Source of the DNA: Heyndrickxia sporothermodurans
GTDB taxonomy: Bacteria > Bacillota > Bacilli > Bacillales > Bacillaceae_C
NCBI GenBank assembly: GCA_018333075.1
Contig: BORH01000018.1
Location: 1 to 64,000 of the forward strand
Reading direction: 5' to 3'
Length of the DNA stretch: 64,000 nucleotides
Below are positions 19,838 through 30,840 of the stretch, piece after piece. Both the position numbers and the translations under genes were made by a program. Below the pieces are notes generated by a model. It worked only from the letters and a program-made list of their open reading frames with translations, was not told the DNA's origin and did not search any database. How positions within the stretch are numbered: position 1 is the first letter of the stretch; the number at the start of each line of letters is the position of its first letter.

Positions 19838-19980
19838 AAAATAAAATAACATTTGTACCGTAGACAGTAGGTGCTCTAAAGGCTTAATTTCCTACCGAGG
19901 TAATGCGATATATATTCATAGTCATTCGGTGACTATTGCATTAAACCTCCATGTCTACTTTGAGATATGGAGGTTTTCAT
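19838..19980 (+). promoter_or_regulatory. L10-type ribosomal protein leader with terminator
   Basis: The ~220-base untranslated leader of rplJ contains the structure expected of the Firmicute L10 leader: a helical region around 19858-19935 and a stem aacctccat / atggaggtt (19944-19952, 19967-19975) followed by a short T-rich tract. Binding of the L10(L12)4 complex would favour termination and lower rplJL expression. Identity is by position and shape, not by alignment. Confidence 0.7.
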
Positions 19981-20050
19981 ATTTCGGTATAAGTGTTCAA
20001 GATTTAAAACGTGTTTTTAAATCATCGAGTATTTTACAGGAGGTGTAAAG

Positions 20051-20551
20051 ATGAGCAGTGCAATTGATCAAAAGAAACAAATTGTAGATGAAATTGCTGA
20101 AAAGTTAAAATCAAGCGTTTCTACAGTAGTTGTTGATTATCGTGGTTTAAATGTTGCGGAAGTAACTGAACTTCGTAAACAACTTCGTGAAGCTGGTGTT
20201 GAGTTTAAAGTATATAAAAACACTTTAACTCGTCGTGCTGCTGAAATCGCTGAATTGTCTGGTTTGGAAGAAGCGTTAACTGGTCCAAATGCAATTGCGT
20301 TCAGTGCTGAGGATGTAGTAGCTCCAGCGAAAATCTTGAATGACTTTGCTAAAAAGAACGAAGCTCTAGAAATTAAAGCAGGTGTGATTGAAGGAAATAC
20401 TGCAACTGTTGAAGAAATTAAAGCTCTTGCAGAACTTCCATCTCGCGAAGGTTTACTTTCTATGTTGCTTAGTGTTCTTCAAGCACCAATTCGCAACTTT
20501 GCTCTTGCAACAAAAGCTGTTGCAGATCAAAAAGAAGAACAAGGCGCATAA
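20051..20551 (+). CDS. rplJ: 50S ribosomal protein L10
   Basis: Base of the stalk; its C-terminal helix binds L7/L12 dimers. The 166-aa protein has the rRNA-binding N-terminal domain ([34 protein letters not shown]) and the helical tail ([29 protein letters not shown]). It starts after aggaggtg and is followed 89 bases later by rplL. Confidence 0.96.
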   Translation: MSSAIDQKKQIVDEIAEKLKSSVSTVVVDYRGLNVAEVTELRKQLREAGVEFKVYKNTLTRRAAEIAELSGLEEALTGPNAIAFSAEDVVAPAKILNDFAKKNEALEIKAGVIEGNTATVEEIKALAELPSREGLLSMLLSVLQAPIRNFALATKAVADQKEEQGA

Positions 20552-20640
20552 TACGATTAAACGTATTGCCTAGTTATCTATCTAGCGAACTAAAAGTGAA
20601 TGATATAAATTAAAAAATGAAAATTTAGGAGGAAATAATA

Positions 20641-21006
20641 ATGACTAAAGAACAAATCATTGAAGCTGTCAAAGAAATGACAGTTCTTGAATTAAATGAC
20701 CTTGTTAAAGCTATCGAAGAAGAGTTTGGTGTAACTGCTGCTGCTCCTGTTGCTGTTGTAGGTGGAGCTGCTGGTGGAGATGCTGCTGCAGAAAAAACTG
20801 AATTTGATGTAGTACTTGCTAATGCTGGTGCACAAAAAATTAAAGTTATTAAAGTTGTTCGCGAAATCACAGGTCTTGGACTTAAAGAAGCGAAAGAAGT
20901 TGTTGATAACGCTCCGAAATCACTTAAAGAAGGCGTTTCTAAAGAAGAAGCTGAAGAAATCAAAGCTAAACTTGAAGAAGTTGGAGCTAGCGTTGAAGTT
21001 AAGTAA
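20641..21006 (+). CDS. rplL: 50S ribosomal protein L7/L12
   Basis: Multicopy stalk protein that recruits translational GTPases. The 121-aa sequence has the dimerisation domain ([18 protein letters not shown]), an alanine/glycine-rich hinge near residues 36-52, and the C-terminal factor-binding domain ([27 protein letters not shown]). It ends at a strong terminator. Confidence 0.97.
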   Translation: MTKEQIIEAVKEMTVLELNDLVKAIEEEFGVTAAAPVAVVGGAAGGDAAAEKTEFDVVLANAGAQKIKVIKVVREITGLGLKEAKEVVDNAPKSLKEGVSKEEAEEIKAKLEEVGASVEVK

Positions 21007-21021
21007 TCATCACGATGAAAA

Positions 21022-21050
21022 AAGCTCGCTGTATAAAGCGAGCTTTTTTT
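21022..21050 (+). terminator. Terminator after rplL
   Basis: Stem aagctcgct / agcgagctt (21022-21030, 21037-21045), loop gtataa, then a run of seven T. It separates the rplJL unit from ybxB. Confidence 0.9.
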
Positions 21051-21123
21051 GTCTAATTTTGTACTAACGGATGATTTTTTTTAAAAAAATATATGAAATA
21101 TTTAAGTGACGAAGGGATGTGAT

Positions 21124-21729
21124 ATGATGGCAAATCATTATTATTCCCGTAATCCAGAAGCAGAAAGTAATCCTGTTTACTGGGATTTTACTCTATGTGG
21201 TCAAACCTTTAAGTTCAAGGCGGATCAAGGTGTTTTTTCTAAGAAAGAAGTCGATTATGGTTCTCGTGTATTAGTTGATATGTTTCAAATGCCTGAAGTT
21301 GAAGGGCCGATTCTTGATGTAGGTTGTGGATATGGTCCGATTGGATTAGCGATAGCGAAAATGGCGCCTAATCGTACTGTTCATATGATTGATGTGAATC
21401 AAAGAGCACTTGAGCTAGCAAAGGATAATGCAGCTCGAAATCAGATTTCTAATATTGAAATATATGAGAGTGACAGATATGAACATATAAAAGAAACGAA
21501 GTTTGCAGCGATCGTTACAAACCCACCTATAAGAGCTGGGAAAAATATTGTACATGATATTTTATCTAACAGTTATCATTATTTAAGATCACAAGGTGAG
21601 TTGTGGGTAGTAATCCAAAAGAAGCAGGGAGCTCCTTCCGCAAAGGCAAGATTAGAAGAAGTATTTGAAGAAGTTGAAGTCGTAGGGAAAAATAAAGGAT
21701 ATTATATTTTAAAGGCCAAAAAATCTTGA
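21124..21729 (+). CDS. ybxB: Class I SAM-dependent methyltransferase, RsmC-like (YbxB)
   Basis: A 201-aa methyltransferase of the RsmC/RlmG type: SAM-binding motif ILDVGCGYGPIGLAIAK, the acidic end of strand two in VHMIDVNQRA, and the catalytic-type NPPIRAGK motif typical of enzymes methylating an exocyclic amine of guanine or adenine. It is conserved between rplL and rpoB in Bacilli, and 16S rRNA is the likely target, but the substrate is not proven. The start at 21124 follows gaaggga; 21127 is also possible. Confidence 0.85.
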   Translation: MMANHYYSRNPEAESNPVYWDFTLCGQTFKFKADQGVFSKKEVDYGSRVLVDMFQMPEVEGPILDVGCGYGPIGLAIAKMAPNRTVHMIDVNQRALELAKDNAARNQISNIEIYESDRYEHIKETKFAAIVTNPPIRAGKNIVHDILSNSYHYLRSQGELWVVIQKKQGAPSAKARLEEVFEEVEVVGKNKGYYILKAKKS

Positions 21730-21903
21730 CGTCTATTAAAGTCTATGGTAGCATTATAAAATGCCAATATGATATTTTCTATAATTATATCCAAAAATCA
21801 AAAAGTCAAGTATAAAATTTGGTCATTATGGAAAATACTTATAAAATAATAGCTCGTCATGTGAAAATTGTGGTTTTTATAGAAAACCCTTTTTCTTTTT
21901 GTC

Positions 21904-21938
21904 TTATGTCAGTTTGGTTGTCCTGCCTTAAGACATAA
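21904..21938 (+). other. Hairpin in the rpoB leader
   Basis: The ~250 bases between ybxB and rpoB hold no gene. The clearest structure is ttatgtc (21904-21910) pairing with gacataa (21932-21938), 39 bases before the rpoB start. A possible promoter lies at 21726-21754 (TTGACG, 17 bp, TAGCAT). The function of the hairpin is unknown. Confidence 0.3.
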
Positions 21939-21977
21939 TAGACGCAACCAAAACGCTTGATTTGAGGGGTGAATCAG

Positions 21978-24900
21978 TTGACAGGTCAACTTGTTCAGTA
22001 TGGACGACACCGCCAACGCAGAAGTTTTGCGCGTATTAGCGAAGTTCTAGAATTACCAAATCTTATTGAAATTCAAACCTCTTCTTATGAATGGTTTCTT
22101 GATGAGGGTTTGAGAGAAATGTTCCAGGACATTTCGCCTATTGAAGATTTCGCTGGAAATCTATCTTTAGAATTTATTGATTATAGTCTCGGTGAACCAA
22201 AATACTCTGTTGAAGAATGTAAAGAGCGTGATGTTACTTATTCCGCTTCTCTTCGAGTAAAAGTTCGTCTTGTAAATAAAGAGACTGGTGAAGTAAAAGA
22301 CCAAGATGTATTTATGGGTGATTTTCCGTTAATGACAGAAACAGGTACTTTTATCATTAACGGTGCAGAACGAGTAATTGTATCACAGCTTGTTCGTTCA
22401 CCAAGTGTGTATTTTAACGGGAAAATGGATAAAAACGGAAAGCAGGGATTTGGTGCTACTGTTATTCCGAACCGTGGAGCTTGGCTGGAATACGAAACGG
22501 ATGCAAAAGATGTAGTTTATGTACGTATCGATCGTACAAGAAAATTACCTGTAACAGTTCTTTTGCGTTCACTAGGGTTCGGCTCTGATCAAGAAATCAT
22601 TGATTTATTAGGTGATAACGAGTATATCCGTAATACGCTTGAAAAAGATAATACGGAAAGTACAGAAAAGGCGTTGTTAGAAATCTATGAACGTCTTCGC
22701 CCTGGTGAGCCTCCTACAGTTGAAAATGCAAAAAGTTTATTAATCTCACGCTTCTTTGATCCAAAGCGTTATGATTTAGCAAATGTTGGACGTTATAAAA
22801 TTAACAAAAAGCTTCATTTGAAAAATCGTCTTTTCGGACAAAGATTAGCAGAAACTTTAGCAGATCCTGAAACAGGTGAAATTATTGCTGAAGAAGGAAC
22901 AACACTTGATCGCCGAACATTGGATAAAATTTTGCCTTATTTAGAAAATGGGGTAGGATTCAAGGTTTATCCACAAGTTGGTGGAGTTGTAGAAGATGAT
23001 ATCGTACTTCAATCAATTAAGATTTATGCTCCAATTGATGATGGAGAAAAAGTTATAAATGTATTAGGTAATGCCAATGTTGATGAAAGTGTAAAAAATA
23101 TCACACCAGCAGATATCATGGCATCAATAAGCTATTTCTTTAATTTACTGCACGGTGTTGGTGATACGGATGACATCGATCATTTAGGTAACCGTCGATT
23201 ACGCTCTGTGGGAGAATTGTTGCAAAATCAGTTCCGTATTGGTTTATCCCGTATGGAAAGAGTGGTTCGTGAAAGAATGTCTATTCAAGACATTAATACA
23301 ATTACGCCACAACAATTGATAAACATTCGACCAGTTATTGCTGCGATTAAAGAATTCTTTGGAAGCTCACAGCTTTCTCAATTCATGGATCAAACCAATC
23401 CGTTGGCAGAGTTAACACATAAACGTAGATTATCTGCTTTAGGGCCTGGTGGTTTAACACGTGAACGTGCAGGGATGGAAGTTCGTGACGTTCATTATTC
23501 TCACTATGGTCGTATGTGTCCGATTGAAACTCCTGAGGGACCGAATATCGGATTAATTAACTCATTGTCTTCTTATGCGAAAGTGAATCGTTTTGGTTTT
23601 ATTGAAACGCCTTACCGTCGTGTTGATCCTGAAACAGGAAAGTTAACTGATCATATTGATTATCTGACTGCTGATGAAGAAGATAATTATGTGGTTGCGC
23701 AAGCAAATGCTAAATTATCTGATGATGGTTCATTTATAGATGAAGAAGTTATTTCTCGTTTTAGAGGGGAAAACACTGTTGTAAAACGTGATCGTATTGA
23801 CTATATGGATGTTTCTCCTAAACAGGTTGTATCAGCTGCGACTGCATGTATTCCGTTCTTGGAAAATGATGACTCTAACCGTGCGTTAATGGGTGCGAAC
23901 ATGCAACGTCAAGCGGTGCCGCTCATGCAGCCAGAAGCTCCAATTGTTGGTACAGGAATGGAGCATGTTTCAGCGAAAGACTCTGGTGCTGCGGTTATTT
24001 GTAAGCATGATGGAGTAGTTGAACATGTAGAAGCTCGTGAAATTTGGGTTCGTCGAGTAAAAGAAATTGATGGTCAAGAAGTTAAAGGCGATTTAGATAA
24101 ATATCGTTTGCAAAAATTTATTCGTTCTAACCAAGGAACATGCTATAACCAACGTCCAATTGTAAGTGTCGGTAATCGTGTGACAAAAGGTGAAGTTCTT
24201 GGTGATGGTCCTTCAATGGAAAAAGCAGAACTTGCTCTTGGTCGAAATGTACTTGTTGCATTCATGACTTGGGATGGTTACAACTATGAAGATGCCATTA
24301 TCATGAGCGAAAGACTTGTTAAAGATGATGTGTATACATCTATTCATATTGAAGAATATGAATCTGAAGCACGTGATACGAAACTTGGACCTGAAGAAAT
24401 GACACGTGATATCCCTAATGTTGGGGAAGATGCACTTCGAAATTTAGATGAACGTGGTATTATTCGTGTTGGTGCTGAAGTAAAAGATGGTGACTTACTT
24501 GTCGGTAAAGTAACACCTAAAGGGGTTACTGAGTTAACGGCTGAAGAACGTTTATTACATGCTATTTTTGGTGAAAAAGCTCGTGAGGTACGTGATACAT
24601 CATTACGTGTTCCTCATGGCGGCGGTGGAATTGTTCTTGATGTTAAAGTCTTTAATCGTGAAGATGGAGATGAGCTTCCACCAGGAGTTAACCAATTAGT
24701 TCGTGTTTATATTGTTCAGAAGCGTAAGATTCATCAAGGTGATAAAATGGCGGGACGCCATGGTAACAAAGGGGTAATTTCTCGTATCCTTCCTGAAGAG
24801 GATATGCCTTTCTTACCAGACGGAACACCTGTTGATATTATGTTAAACCCACTAGGGGTTCCTTCTCGTATGAATATCGGTCAAGTTCTTGAATTGCATT

Positions 24901-25535
24901 TGGGAATGGCAGCAAGATACCTTGGTATTCATGTAGCTACACCAGTCTTTGATGGTGCAACAGAGGAAGATGTTTGGGATACAATTGAAGAGGCAGGAAT
25001 GGCCAACGATGCTAAAACAGTCCTCTATGATGGTCGAACAGGGGAACCTTTTGATAACCGTGTATCAGTTGGAATTATGTATATGATCAAATTGGCACAC
25101 ATGGTAGATGATAAGTTACATGCTCGTTCAACTGGTCCTTACTCATTAGTTACTCAGCAACCTCTTGGTGGTAAAGCACAATTTGGTGGACAGCGCTTCG
25201 GTGAGATGGAAGTGTGGGCCCTTGAGGCGTATGGTGCAGCATATACACTACAAGAAATCCTTACAGTTAAATCTGATGATGTTGTAGGACGTGTTAAAAC
25301 ATACGAGGCAATTGTAAAAGGTGAAAATGTTCCAGAGCCTGGCGTTCCAGAATCATTCAAAGTATTGATTAAGGAGCTTCAAAGCTTAGGTATGGACGTT
25401 AAGATTCTATCTAGTGATGATCAAGAAATTGAAATGCGCGATTTAGAGGATGAAGATGATGTGAATCAAGCGGACACTTTAAATATCGCACCTGAATCTA
25501 GAGAAGAATCAGAAATTGTTGCTTCAAAGGAATAG
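21978..25535 (+). CDS. rpoB: DNA-directed RNA polymerase subunit beta
   Basis: Catalytic subunit of RNA polymerase, 1185 aa. Conserved segments are present throughout: LVRSPSVYF, the rifampicin pocket [20 protein letters not shown] (looks wild type), [18 protein letters not shown]-like fork-loop region, [22 protein letters not shown] and the C-terminal [17 protein letters not shown]. Homology to [16 protein letters not shown] places the start at TTG 21978, the rare start B. subtilis also uses; gaggggtga lies 5-6 bases upstream. A GTG at 21969 would put the site inside the gene. Confidence 0.96.
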   Translation: MTGQLVQYGRHRQRRSFARISEVLELPNLIEIQTSSYEWFLDEGLREMFQDISPIEDFAGNLSLEFIDYSLGEPKYSVEECKERDVTYSASLRVKVRLVNKETGEVKDQDVFMGDFPLMTETGTFIINGAERVIVSQLVRSPSVYFNGKMDKNGKQGFGATVIPNRGAWLEYETDAKDVVYVRIDRTRKLPVTVLLRSLGFGSDQEIIDLLGDNEYIRNTLEKDNTESTEKALLEIYERLRPGEPPTVENAKSLLISRFFDPKRYDLANVGRYKINKKLHLKNRLFGQRLAETLADPETGEIIAEEGTTLDRRTLDKILPYLENGVGFKVYPQVGGVVEDDIVLQSIKIYAPIDDGEKVINVLGNANVDESVKNITPADIMASISYFFNLLHGVGDTDDIDHLGNRRLRSVGELLQNQFRIGLSRMERVVRERMSIQDINTITPQQLINIRPVIAAIKEFFGSSQLSQFMDQTNPLAELTHKRRLSALGPGGLTRERAGMEVRDVHYSHYGRMCPIETPEGPNIGLINSLSSYAKVNRFGFIETPYRRVDPETGKLTDHIDYLTADEEDNYVVAQANAKLSDDGSFIDEEVISRFRGENTVVKRDRIDYMDVSPKQVVSAATACIPFLENDDSNRALMGANMQRQAVPLMQPEAPIVGTGMEHVSAKDSGAAVICKHDGVVEHVEAREIWVRRVKEIDGQEVKGDLDKYRLQKFIRSNQGTCYNQRPIVSVGNRVTKGEVLGDGPSMEKAELALGRNVLVAFMTWDGYNYEDAIIMSERLVKDDVYTSIHIEEYESEARDTKLGPEEMTRDIPNVGEDALRNLDERGIIRVGAEVKDGDLLVGKVTPKGVTELTAEERLLHAIFGEKAREVRDTSLRVPHGGGGIVLDVKVFNREDGDELPPGVNQLVRVYIVQKRKIHQGDKMAGRHGNKGVISRILPEEDMPFLPDGTPVDIMLNPLGVPSRMNIGQVLELHLGMAARYLGIHVATPVFDGATEEDVWDTIEEAGMANDAKTVLYDGRTGEPFDNRVSVGIMYMIKLAHMVDDKLHARSTGPYSLVTQQPLGGKAQFGGQRFGEMEVWALEAYGAAYTLQEILTVKSDDVVGRVKTYEAIVKGENVPEPGVPESFKVLIKELQSLGMDVKILSSDDQEIEMRDLEDEDDVNQADTLNIAPESREESEIVASKE

Positions 25536-25576
25536 TCCTTTAGTCAGTAAGAAATATATTCAAAAATAATGTTGCT

Positions 25577-25639
25577 CTAGCGCCAAGCCCCTAAGGTTTC
25601 GTCTCATGGAGGTGATGGCCTTTGGACTTATGGCGCTAG
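25577..25639 (+). repeat. Palindromic intergenic element between rpoB and rpoC
   Basis: ctagcgcca (25577-25585) and tggcgctag (25631-25639) are exact inverted repeats closing a 63-base hairpin; inside, cccctaagg faces cctttgg-type sequence. The style, with gcgcc-agcccct near one arm, resembles small dispersed palindromic repeats seen in many Bacillus intergenic regions. It lies within the rpoB-rpoC transcript, ahead of the rpoC ribosome-binding site. Confidence 0.6.
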
Positions 25640-25688
25640 TGTCTTTTCTTCGGGTAAAACTTGTAGACGAAAAAGGGAGGTAGGCCCC

Positions 25689-28600
25689 TTGATAGATGTA
25701 AATAATTTTGAGTATATGAAAATCGGTCTTGCTTCACCAGATAAAATCCGTTCTTGGTCATTCGGTGAAGTAAAGAAACCTGAAACAATCAACTATAGAA
25801 CTTTAAAACCAGAAAAAGATGGTCTTTTTTGTGAACGTATTTTTGGACCTCAAAAAGACTGGGAATGTCATTGCGGAAAATACAAACGTGTGCGTTATAA
25901 AGGTGTCGTTTGTGACCGCTGTGGTGTAGAAGTTACACGTTCTAAAGTTCGTCGTGAACGCATGGGACACATTGAACTAGCAGCCCCTGTTTCTCACATT
26001 TGGTATTTCAAAGGAATTCCAAGTCGTATGGGTCTAGTTTTAGATATGTCACCTCGTGCACTCGAAGAAGTCATTTACTTTGCTTCTTATGTAGTTACCG
26101 AAACAGGAGATACACCTCTTGAGAAGAAACAACTGCTTTCAGAAAAAGAATATCGTGCATACCGTGAAAAATACGGAAATAAATTCCAAGCAGCAATGGG
26201 TGCAGAAGCAGTTAAAAAACTTCTTCAAGATATTGATGTAAATAAAGAAGTGGATGCATTAAAAGAAGAGCTAAAGACAGCTCAAGGACAACGTCGTACA
26301 AGAGCGATTAAACGTTTAGAAGTTTTAGAAGCTTTTCGTCATTCAGGAAATGAACCAGACTGGATGATTCTTGATGTACTTCCAGTTATTCCTCCGGAAT
26401 TAAGACCAATGGTGCAATTAGAAGGTGGACGTTTCGCTACTTCTGATTTGAATGATTTATATCGTCGAGTAATCAATCGTAACAATCGTTTGAAACGTCT
26501 TTTAGATCTTGGTGCTCCAAGCATTATTGTTCAAAATGAAAAGCGTATGCTTCAAGAAGCTGTAGATGCATTGATTGATAATGGCCGTCGTGGTCGCCCT
26601 GTAACAGGACCGGGTAATCGTCCGCTAAAATCACTTTCACATATGTTGAAAGGAAAGCAAGGGCGTTTCCGTCAAAACCTTTTAGGTAAGCGTGTCGATT
26701 ATTCTGGACGTTCGGTAATCGTCGTAGGTCCTAATTTGAAAATGTATCAATGTGGGCTTCCGAAAGAAATGGCACTTGAATTATTTAAGCCATTCGTTAT
26801 GAAGGAGCTTGTAGAAAAAGGCTTAGCACATAATATCAAAAGTGCAAAAAGAAAAATTGAACGAGTTCAGCCAGAAGTTTGGGATGTTTTAGAAGAAGTT
26901 ATTCGTGAACACCCAGTTCTATTGAACCGTGCACCAACGCTACACAGACTAGGTATCCAAGCTTTTGAACCTACACTTGTTGAAGGACGTGCGATTCGCC
27001 TTCATCCACTTGTTTGTACAGCTTATAACGCAGACTTTGATGGAGACCAAATGGCTGTTCACGTACCATTATCAGCAGAAGCTCAGGCAGAAGCACGTTT
27101 ACTTATGTTAGCGGCACAAAACATTTTGAATCCTAAAGATGGTAAACCAGTCGTTACACCTTCACAGGATATGGTATTAGGTAACTATTACCTAACATTA
27201 GAACGTGAAGATGCTGTCGGTGAGGGGAAAATCTTTAAAGATATAAATGAAGCTATATTAGCTTATCAAAATGGTTATGTCCATTTACACACTCGTATTG
27301 CGGTGCATGCAAGTGCTGTGAACAATCAAACATTTACTGAAGAACAAAAAACAAAATTACTAATTACAACTGTAGGTAAATTAATTTTTAATGAAATTTT
27401 ACCAGAGTCATTCCCTTACATGAATGAACCAACAAAAACAAACCTGGAAGAAAAAACGCCAGAAAAATATTTTGTTGATACAGATGTAAATGTAAAAGAA
27501 CATATTAGTAAGCAACCGATTATTAAACCATTTATTAAAAAGTTTTTAGGAAATATTATTGCGGAAGTCTTTAAACGATTCCAAATTACTGAGACATCAA
27601 AAATGCTTGACCGTATGAAAGATTTAGGGTTTAAATACTCTACTAAAGCTGGTATTACGGTTGGTGTAGCTGATATCGTAGTATTAGGTGAAAAAGAGCA
27701 TATTCTAGCTGATGCACAAAGCAAAGTAGATAACGTAATGAAACAGTTTAGACGTGGTTTAATTACTGAGGATGAACGTTATGATCGTGTCATTTCAATC
27801 TGGAGTGCCGCAAAAGATACAATTCAAGGTAAGTTAATGGAATCACTAGATAAACGTAACCCAATATTCATGATGAGTGATTCTGGAGCTCGTGGTAACG
27901 CATCAAACTTTACACAGCTAGCAGGTATGCGTGGTCTGATGGCCAACCCAGCTGGTCGTATTATTGAGTTACCGATTAAATCAAGTTTCCGTGAAGGTTT
28001 AACCGTATTGGAATACTTTATTTCAACGCATGGTGCTCGTAAAGGTCTTGCTGATACAGCGTTAAAAACAGCCGATTCTGGTTATCTAACACGTCGTCTT
28101 GTAGACGTTGCTCAGGACGTAATTGTTCGAGAAGATGATTGCGGTACTGATCGAGGACTACTTGTAGGTTCATTAAAAGAAGGTACAGAAATTATCGAAA
28201 CTCTTGAAGAGCGTTTAATCGGACGTTACGCTAGAAAAGCAATTAAACATCCTGAAACAGGGGAAGTAATTGTTCCTGAAAATGGCTTAATAACTGAAGA
28301 TTTATCAAAAGATGTTGTAACTGCAGGTATTGAAGAGGTTTGGATTCGTTCAGCATTTACATGTAATACAAGACATGGTGTATGTAAGAAATGTTATGGA
28401 CGTAACTTAGCTACTGGTCAAGAAGTCGAAGTGGGTGAAGCAGTTGGTATTATCGCTGCACAATCTATTGGTGAACCAGGTACTCAGTTAACGATGCGTA
28501 CATTCCATACTGGTGGGGTTGCCGGTGATGATATTACACAAGGTTTACCTCGTATCCAAGAGTTGTTTGAAGCACGTAACCCTAAAGGTCAATCAATCAT

Positions 28601-29282
28601 TTCTGAAATCGATGGTGTGGTTACTGCGATTAATGAAGGTCGTGATCGTCAACAAGAAATCGTTGTTCAGGGTGATGTTGAAGCGCGGACATATAGTGCT
28701 CCATACACTTCACGTTTAAAAGTAGCAGTGGATAGTAGGGTTGAACGTGGACAGGAATTAACAGAAGGTTCGATTGATCCGAAAGAATTACTTAAAGTTC
28801 GTGATGTAAACTCCGTACAAGAATACTTGCTTAAAGAAGTACAAAAGGTATATCGTATGCAAGGGGTTGAAATTGGGGATAAACATATTGAAGTAATGGT
28901 TCGTCAAATGCTTCGTAAAGTTAGAGTTAACAATGCTGGAGATACAGATGTATTACCAGGGTCTCTACTTGATATTCACCAATTTACTGATGCGAATGAG
29001 AAGGCAATTCTTGAAGGGAAACTTCCTGCAACAGGTCGTCCAGTGTTGCTTGGTATTACAAAAGCATCGCTTGAAACAGATTCCTTCCTTTCAGCAGCTT
29101 CCTTCCAGGAAACTACTCGTGTCTTAACAGACGCTGCAATTAAAGGAAAACGAGATGAACTACTCGGACTTAAGGAAAATGTAATTATCGGAAAACTGGT
29201 TCCTGCAGGAACAGGTATGCAACGATATCGTAAAGCAGAACCGCAAGTACCAGCAGTTGAAGAACAAGTAACAGTAGAGTAA
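25689..29282 (+). CDS. rpoC: DNA-directed RNA polymerase subunit beta'
   Basis: Catalytic subunit, 1197 aa. N-terminal zinc-ribbon cysteines ([21 protein letters not shown]), the absolutely conserved active-site [12 protein letters not shown] that chelates catalytic magnesium, bridge-helix/trigger-loop segments ([37 protein letters not shown]) and a second zinc cluster ([13 protein letters not shown]) are all present. It starts at TTG 25689 with gggaggt 7 bases upstream, matching the start of B. subtilis RpoC. Confidence 0.97.
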   Translation: MIDVNNFEYMKIGLASPDKIRSWSFGEVKKPETINYRTLKPEKDGLFCERIFGPQKDWECHCGKYKRVRYKGVVCDRCGVEVTRSKVRRERMGHIELAAPVSHIWYFKGIPSRMGLVLDMSPRALEEVIYFASYVVTETGDTPLEKKQLLSEKEYRAYREKYGNKFQAAMGAEAVKKLLQDIDVNKEVDALKEELKTAQGQRRTRAIKRLEVLEAFRHSGNEPDWMILDVLPVIPPELRPMVQLEGGRFATSDLNDLYRRVINRNNRLKRLLDLGAPSIIVQNEKRMLQEAVDALIDNGRRGRPVTGPGNRPLKSLSHMLKGKQGRFRQNLLGKRVDYSGRSVIVVGPNLKMYQCGLPKEMALELFKPFVMKELVEKGLAHNIKSAKRKIERVQPEVWDVLEEVIREHPVLLNRAPTLHRLGIQAFEPTLVEGRAIRLHPLVCTAYNADFDGDQMAVHVPLSAEAQAEARLLMLAAQNILNPKDGKPVVTPSQDMVLGNYYLTLEREDAVGEGKIFKDINEAILAYQNGYVHLHTRIAVHASAVNNQTFTEEQKTKLLITTVGKLIFNEILPESFPYMNEPTKTNLEEKTPEKYFVDTDVNVKEHISKQPIIKPFIKKFLGNIIAEVFKRFQITETSKMLDRMKDLGFKYSTKAGITVGVADIVVLGEKEHILADAQSKVDNVMKQFRRGLITEDERYDRVISIWSAAKDTIQGKLMESLDKRNPIFMMSDSGARGNASNFTQLAGMRGLMANPAGRIIELPIKSSFREGLTVLEYFISTHGARKGLADTALKTADSGYLTRRLVDVAQDVIVREDDCGTDRGLLVGSLKEGTEIIETLEERLIGRYARKAIKHPETGEVIVPENGLITEDLSKDVVTAGIEEVWIRSAFTCNTRHGVCKKCYGRNLATGQEVEVGEAVGIIAAQSIGEPGTQLTMRTFHTGGVAGDDITQGLPRIQELFEARNPKGQSIISEIDGVVTAINEGRDRQQEIVVQGDVEARTYSAPYTSRLKVAVDSRVERGQELTEGSIDPKELLKVRDVNSVQEYLLKEVQKVYRMQGVEIGDKHIEVMVRQMLRKVRVNNAGDTDVLPGSLLDIHQFTDANEKAILEGKLPATGRPVLLGITKASLETDSFLSAASFQETTRVLTDAAIKGKRDELLGLKENVIIGKLVPAGTGMQRYRKAEPQVPAVEEQVTVE

Positions 29283-29381
29283 GAAAACTATAGCGTTTAG
29301 ATTCATATACTATCTAACAGATAGGATTTAAGCGTTATTTGATAGAAGGTATCGAAAGCATCTTTCTATTTCTAAGGTGAT

Positions 29382-29420
29382 GCCGGTATATTTTACCGGC
29401 TCACGTTTATTTTTTATTTT
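29382..29420 (+). terminator. Probable terminator after rpoC
   Basis: Stem gccggta / taccggc (29382-29388, 29394-29400) followed, after tcacg, by a T-rich tract. Position at the end of the rpoBC unit and just before a strong promoter supports termination, although the T-tract does not abut the stem. Confidence 0.6.
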
Positions 29421-29429
29421 TAATCTATA

Positions 29430-29458
29430 TTGACATTAATATATGAAAATGATACTAT
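29430..29458 (+). promoter_or_regulatory. Promoter of rplGB-rpsL-rpsG-fusA
   Basis: TTGACA (29430-29435), 17-bp spacer, TACTAT (29453-29458). A consensus -35 with good spacing, 48 bases ahead of rplGB. Confidence 0.8.
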
Positions 29459-29506
29459 ATTCAAGGTGCTCCTATCATACACCTGTTACTTTGGAGGATA
29501 TGAAAA

Positions 29507-29755
29507 ATGTCTTATGAAAAAGTATCGCAGGCGAAGCAAATTATTGTAGGAACAAAACAAACAGTAAAGGCTCTGAAAAATAACAACGTGGATGAACTCA
29601 TTATTGCGAAGGATGCAGATCCGTTCGTCATTGAAAAGGTAATTCAAGTTGCGAATGAAATGAACACACCCATTCTAATAGTTGATTCTATGAAAAAACT
29701 AGGAAGGGTATGTGGAATAGAAGTTGGAGCTGCAGCTGTTGCAGTAATTTACTAA
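29507..29755 (+). CDS. rplGB: L7Ae-family ribosomal protein YbxF (kink-turn binding)
   Basis: An 82-aa member of the L7Ae/L30e family, which binds kink-turn RNA; the B. subtilis homologue YbxF associates with ribosomes in exponential growth. Visible family features are [20 protein letters not shown], the LIIAKDADP core strand and [15 protein letters not shown]. It is conserved immediately upstream of rpsL. Its role in translation is not fully established. Confidence 0.9.
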   Translation: MSYEKVSQAKQIIVGTKQTVKALKNNNVDELIIAKDADPFVIEKVIQVANEMNTPILIVDSMKKLGRVCGIEVGAAAVAVIY

Positions 29756-29760
29756 AGCTG

Positions 29761-29785
29761 TTTTTGCAGAAAAAAACTGCAAAAA
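29761..29785 (+). other. Hairpin between rplGB and rpsL
   Basis: tttttgcag (29761-29769) pairs perfectly with ctgcaaaaa (29777-29785), followed by ctttgtttttgcttt. It could be a partial terminator setting the ratio of rplGB to rpsL transcripts. Confidence 0.45.
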
Positions 29786-29857
29786 CTTTGTTTTTGCTTT
29801 AAAATGAACCACCTGGATGTGTGGGCTTAAACAAAATTGGAAGGGAGGATATTTAAA

Positions 29858-30277
29858 ATGCCTACTATTAATCAGTTAGTCCGTAAACCTCGTAAATCTA
29901 AAATTACAAAGTCAAAGTCTCCAGCGCTTAATAAAGGCTATAATAGCTTCAAAAAAGTGAATACAGACTTATCATCACCTCAAAAACGTGGTGTTTGTAC
30001 TCGTGTTGGTACAATGACTCCAAAAAAACCGAACTCAGCGCTTCGTAAATATGCCCGTGTTCGTTTAACAAACGGTATTGAGGTTACTGCTTACATTCCT
30101 GGTATTGGCCATAACTTACAAGAACACAGCGTTGTTTTAATTCGCGGTGGACGTGTAAAAGACTTACCAGGGGTACGTTATCATATTGTTCGTGGTGCGT
30201 TAGATACTGCGGGAGTAGATAGTCGTAGACAAGGACGTTCTAAATATGGTACAAAACGTCCAAAAGAGAAAAAATAA
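29858..30277 (+). CDS. rpsL: 30S ribosomal protein S12
   Basis: Decoding-centre protein, 139 aa. The loops that determine streptomycin response, [15 protein letters not shown] and the later [11 protein letters not shown], look wild type. A start at 29858 ([10 protein letters not shown]) with a gggagg site is chosen over an upstream in-frame codon at 29837. First gene of the str group with rpsG, fusA and tuf. Confidence 0.96.
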   Translation: MPTINQLVRKPRKSKITKSKSPALNKGYNSFKKVNTDLSSPQKRGVCTRVGTMTPKKPNSALRKYARVRLTNGIEVTAYIPGIGHNLQEHSVVLIRGGRVKDLPGVRYHIVRGALDTAGVDSRRQGRSKYGTKRPKEKK

Positions 30278-30294
30278 TAAAACTTAACTAATAA

Positions 30295-30789
<495 letters not shown>

Positions 30790-30840
30790 TCTAGCCTTCA
30801 AACAAAAAACTATTCTCATATAAGGAAGGAGAAAAAACCA

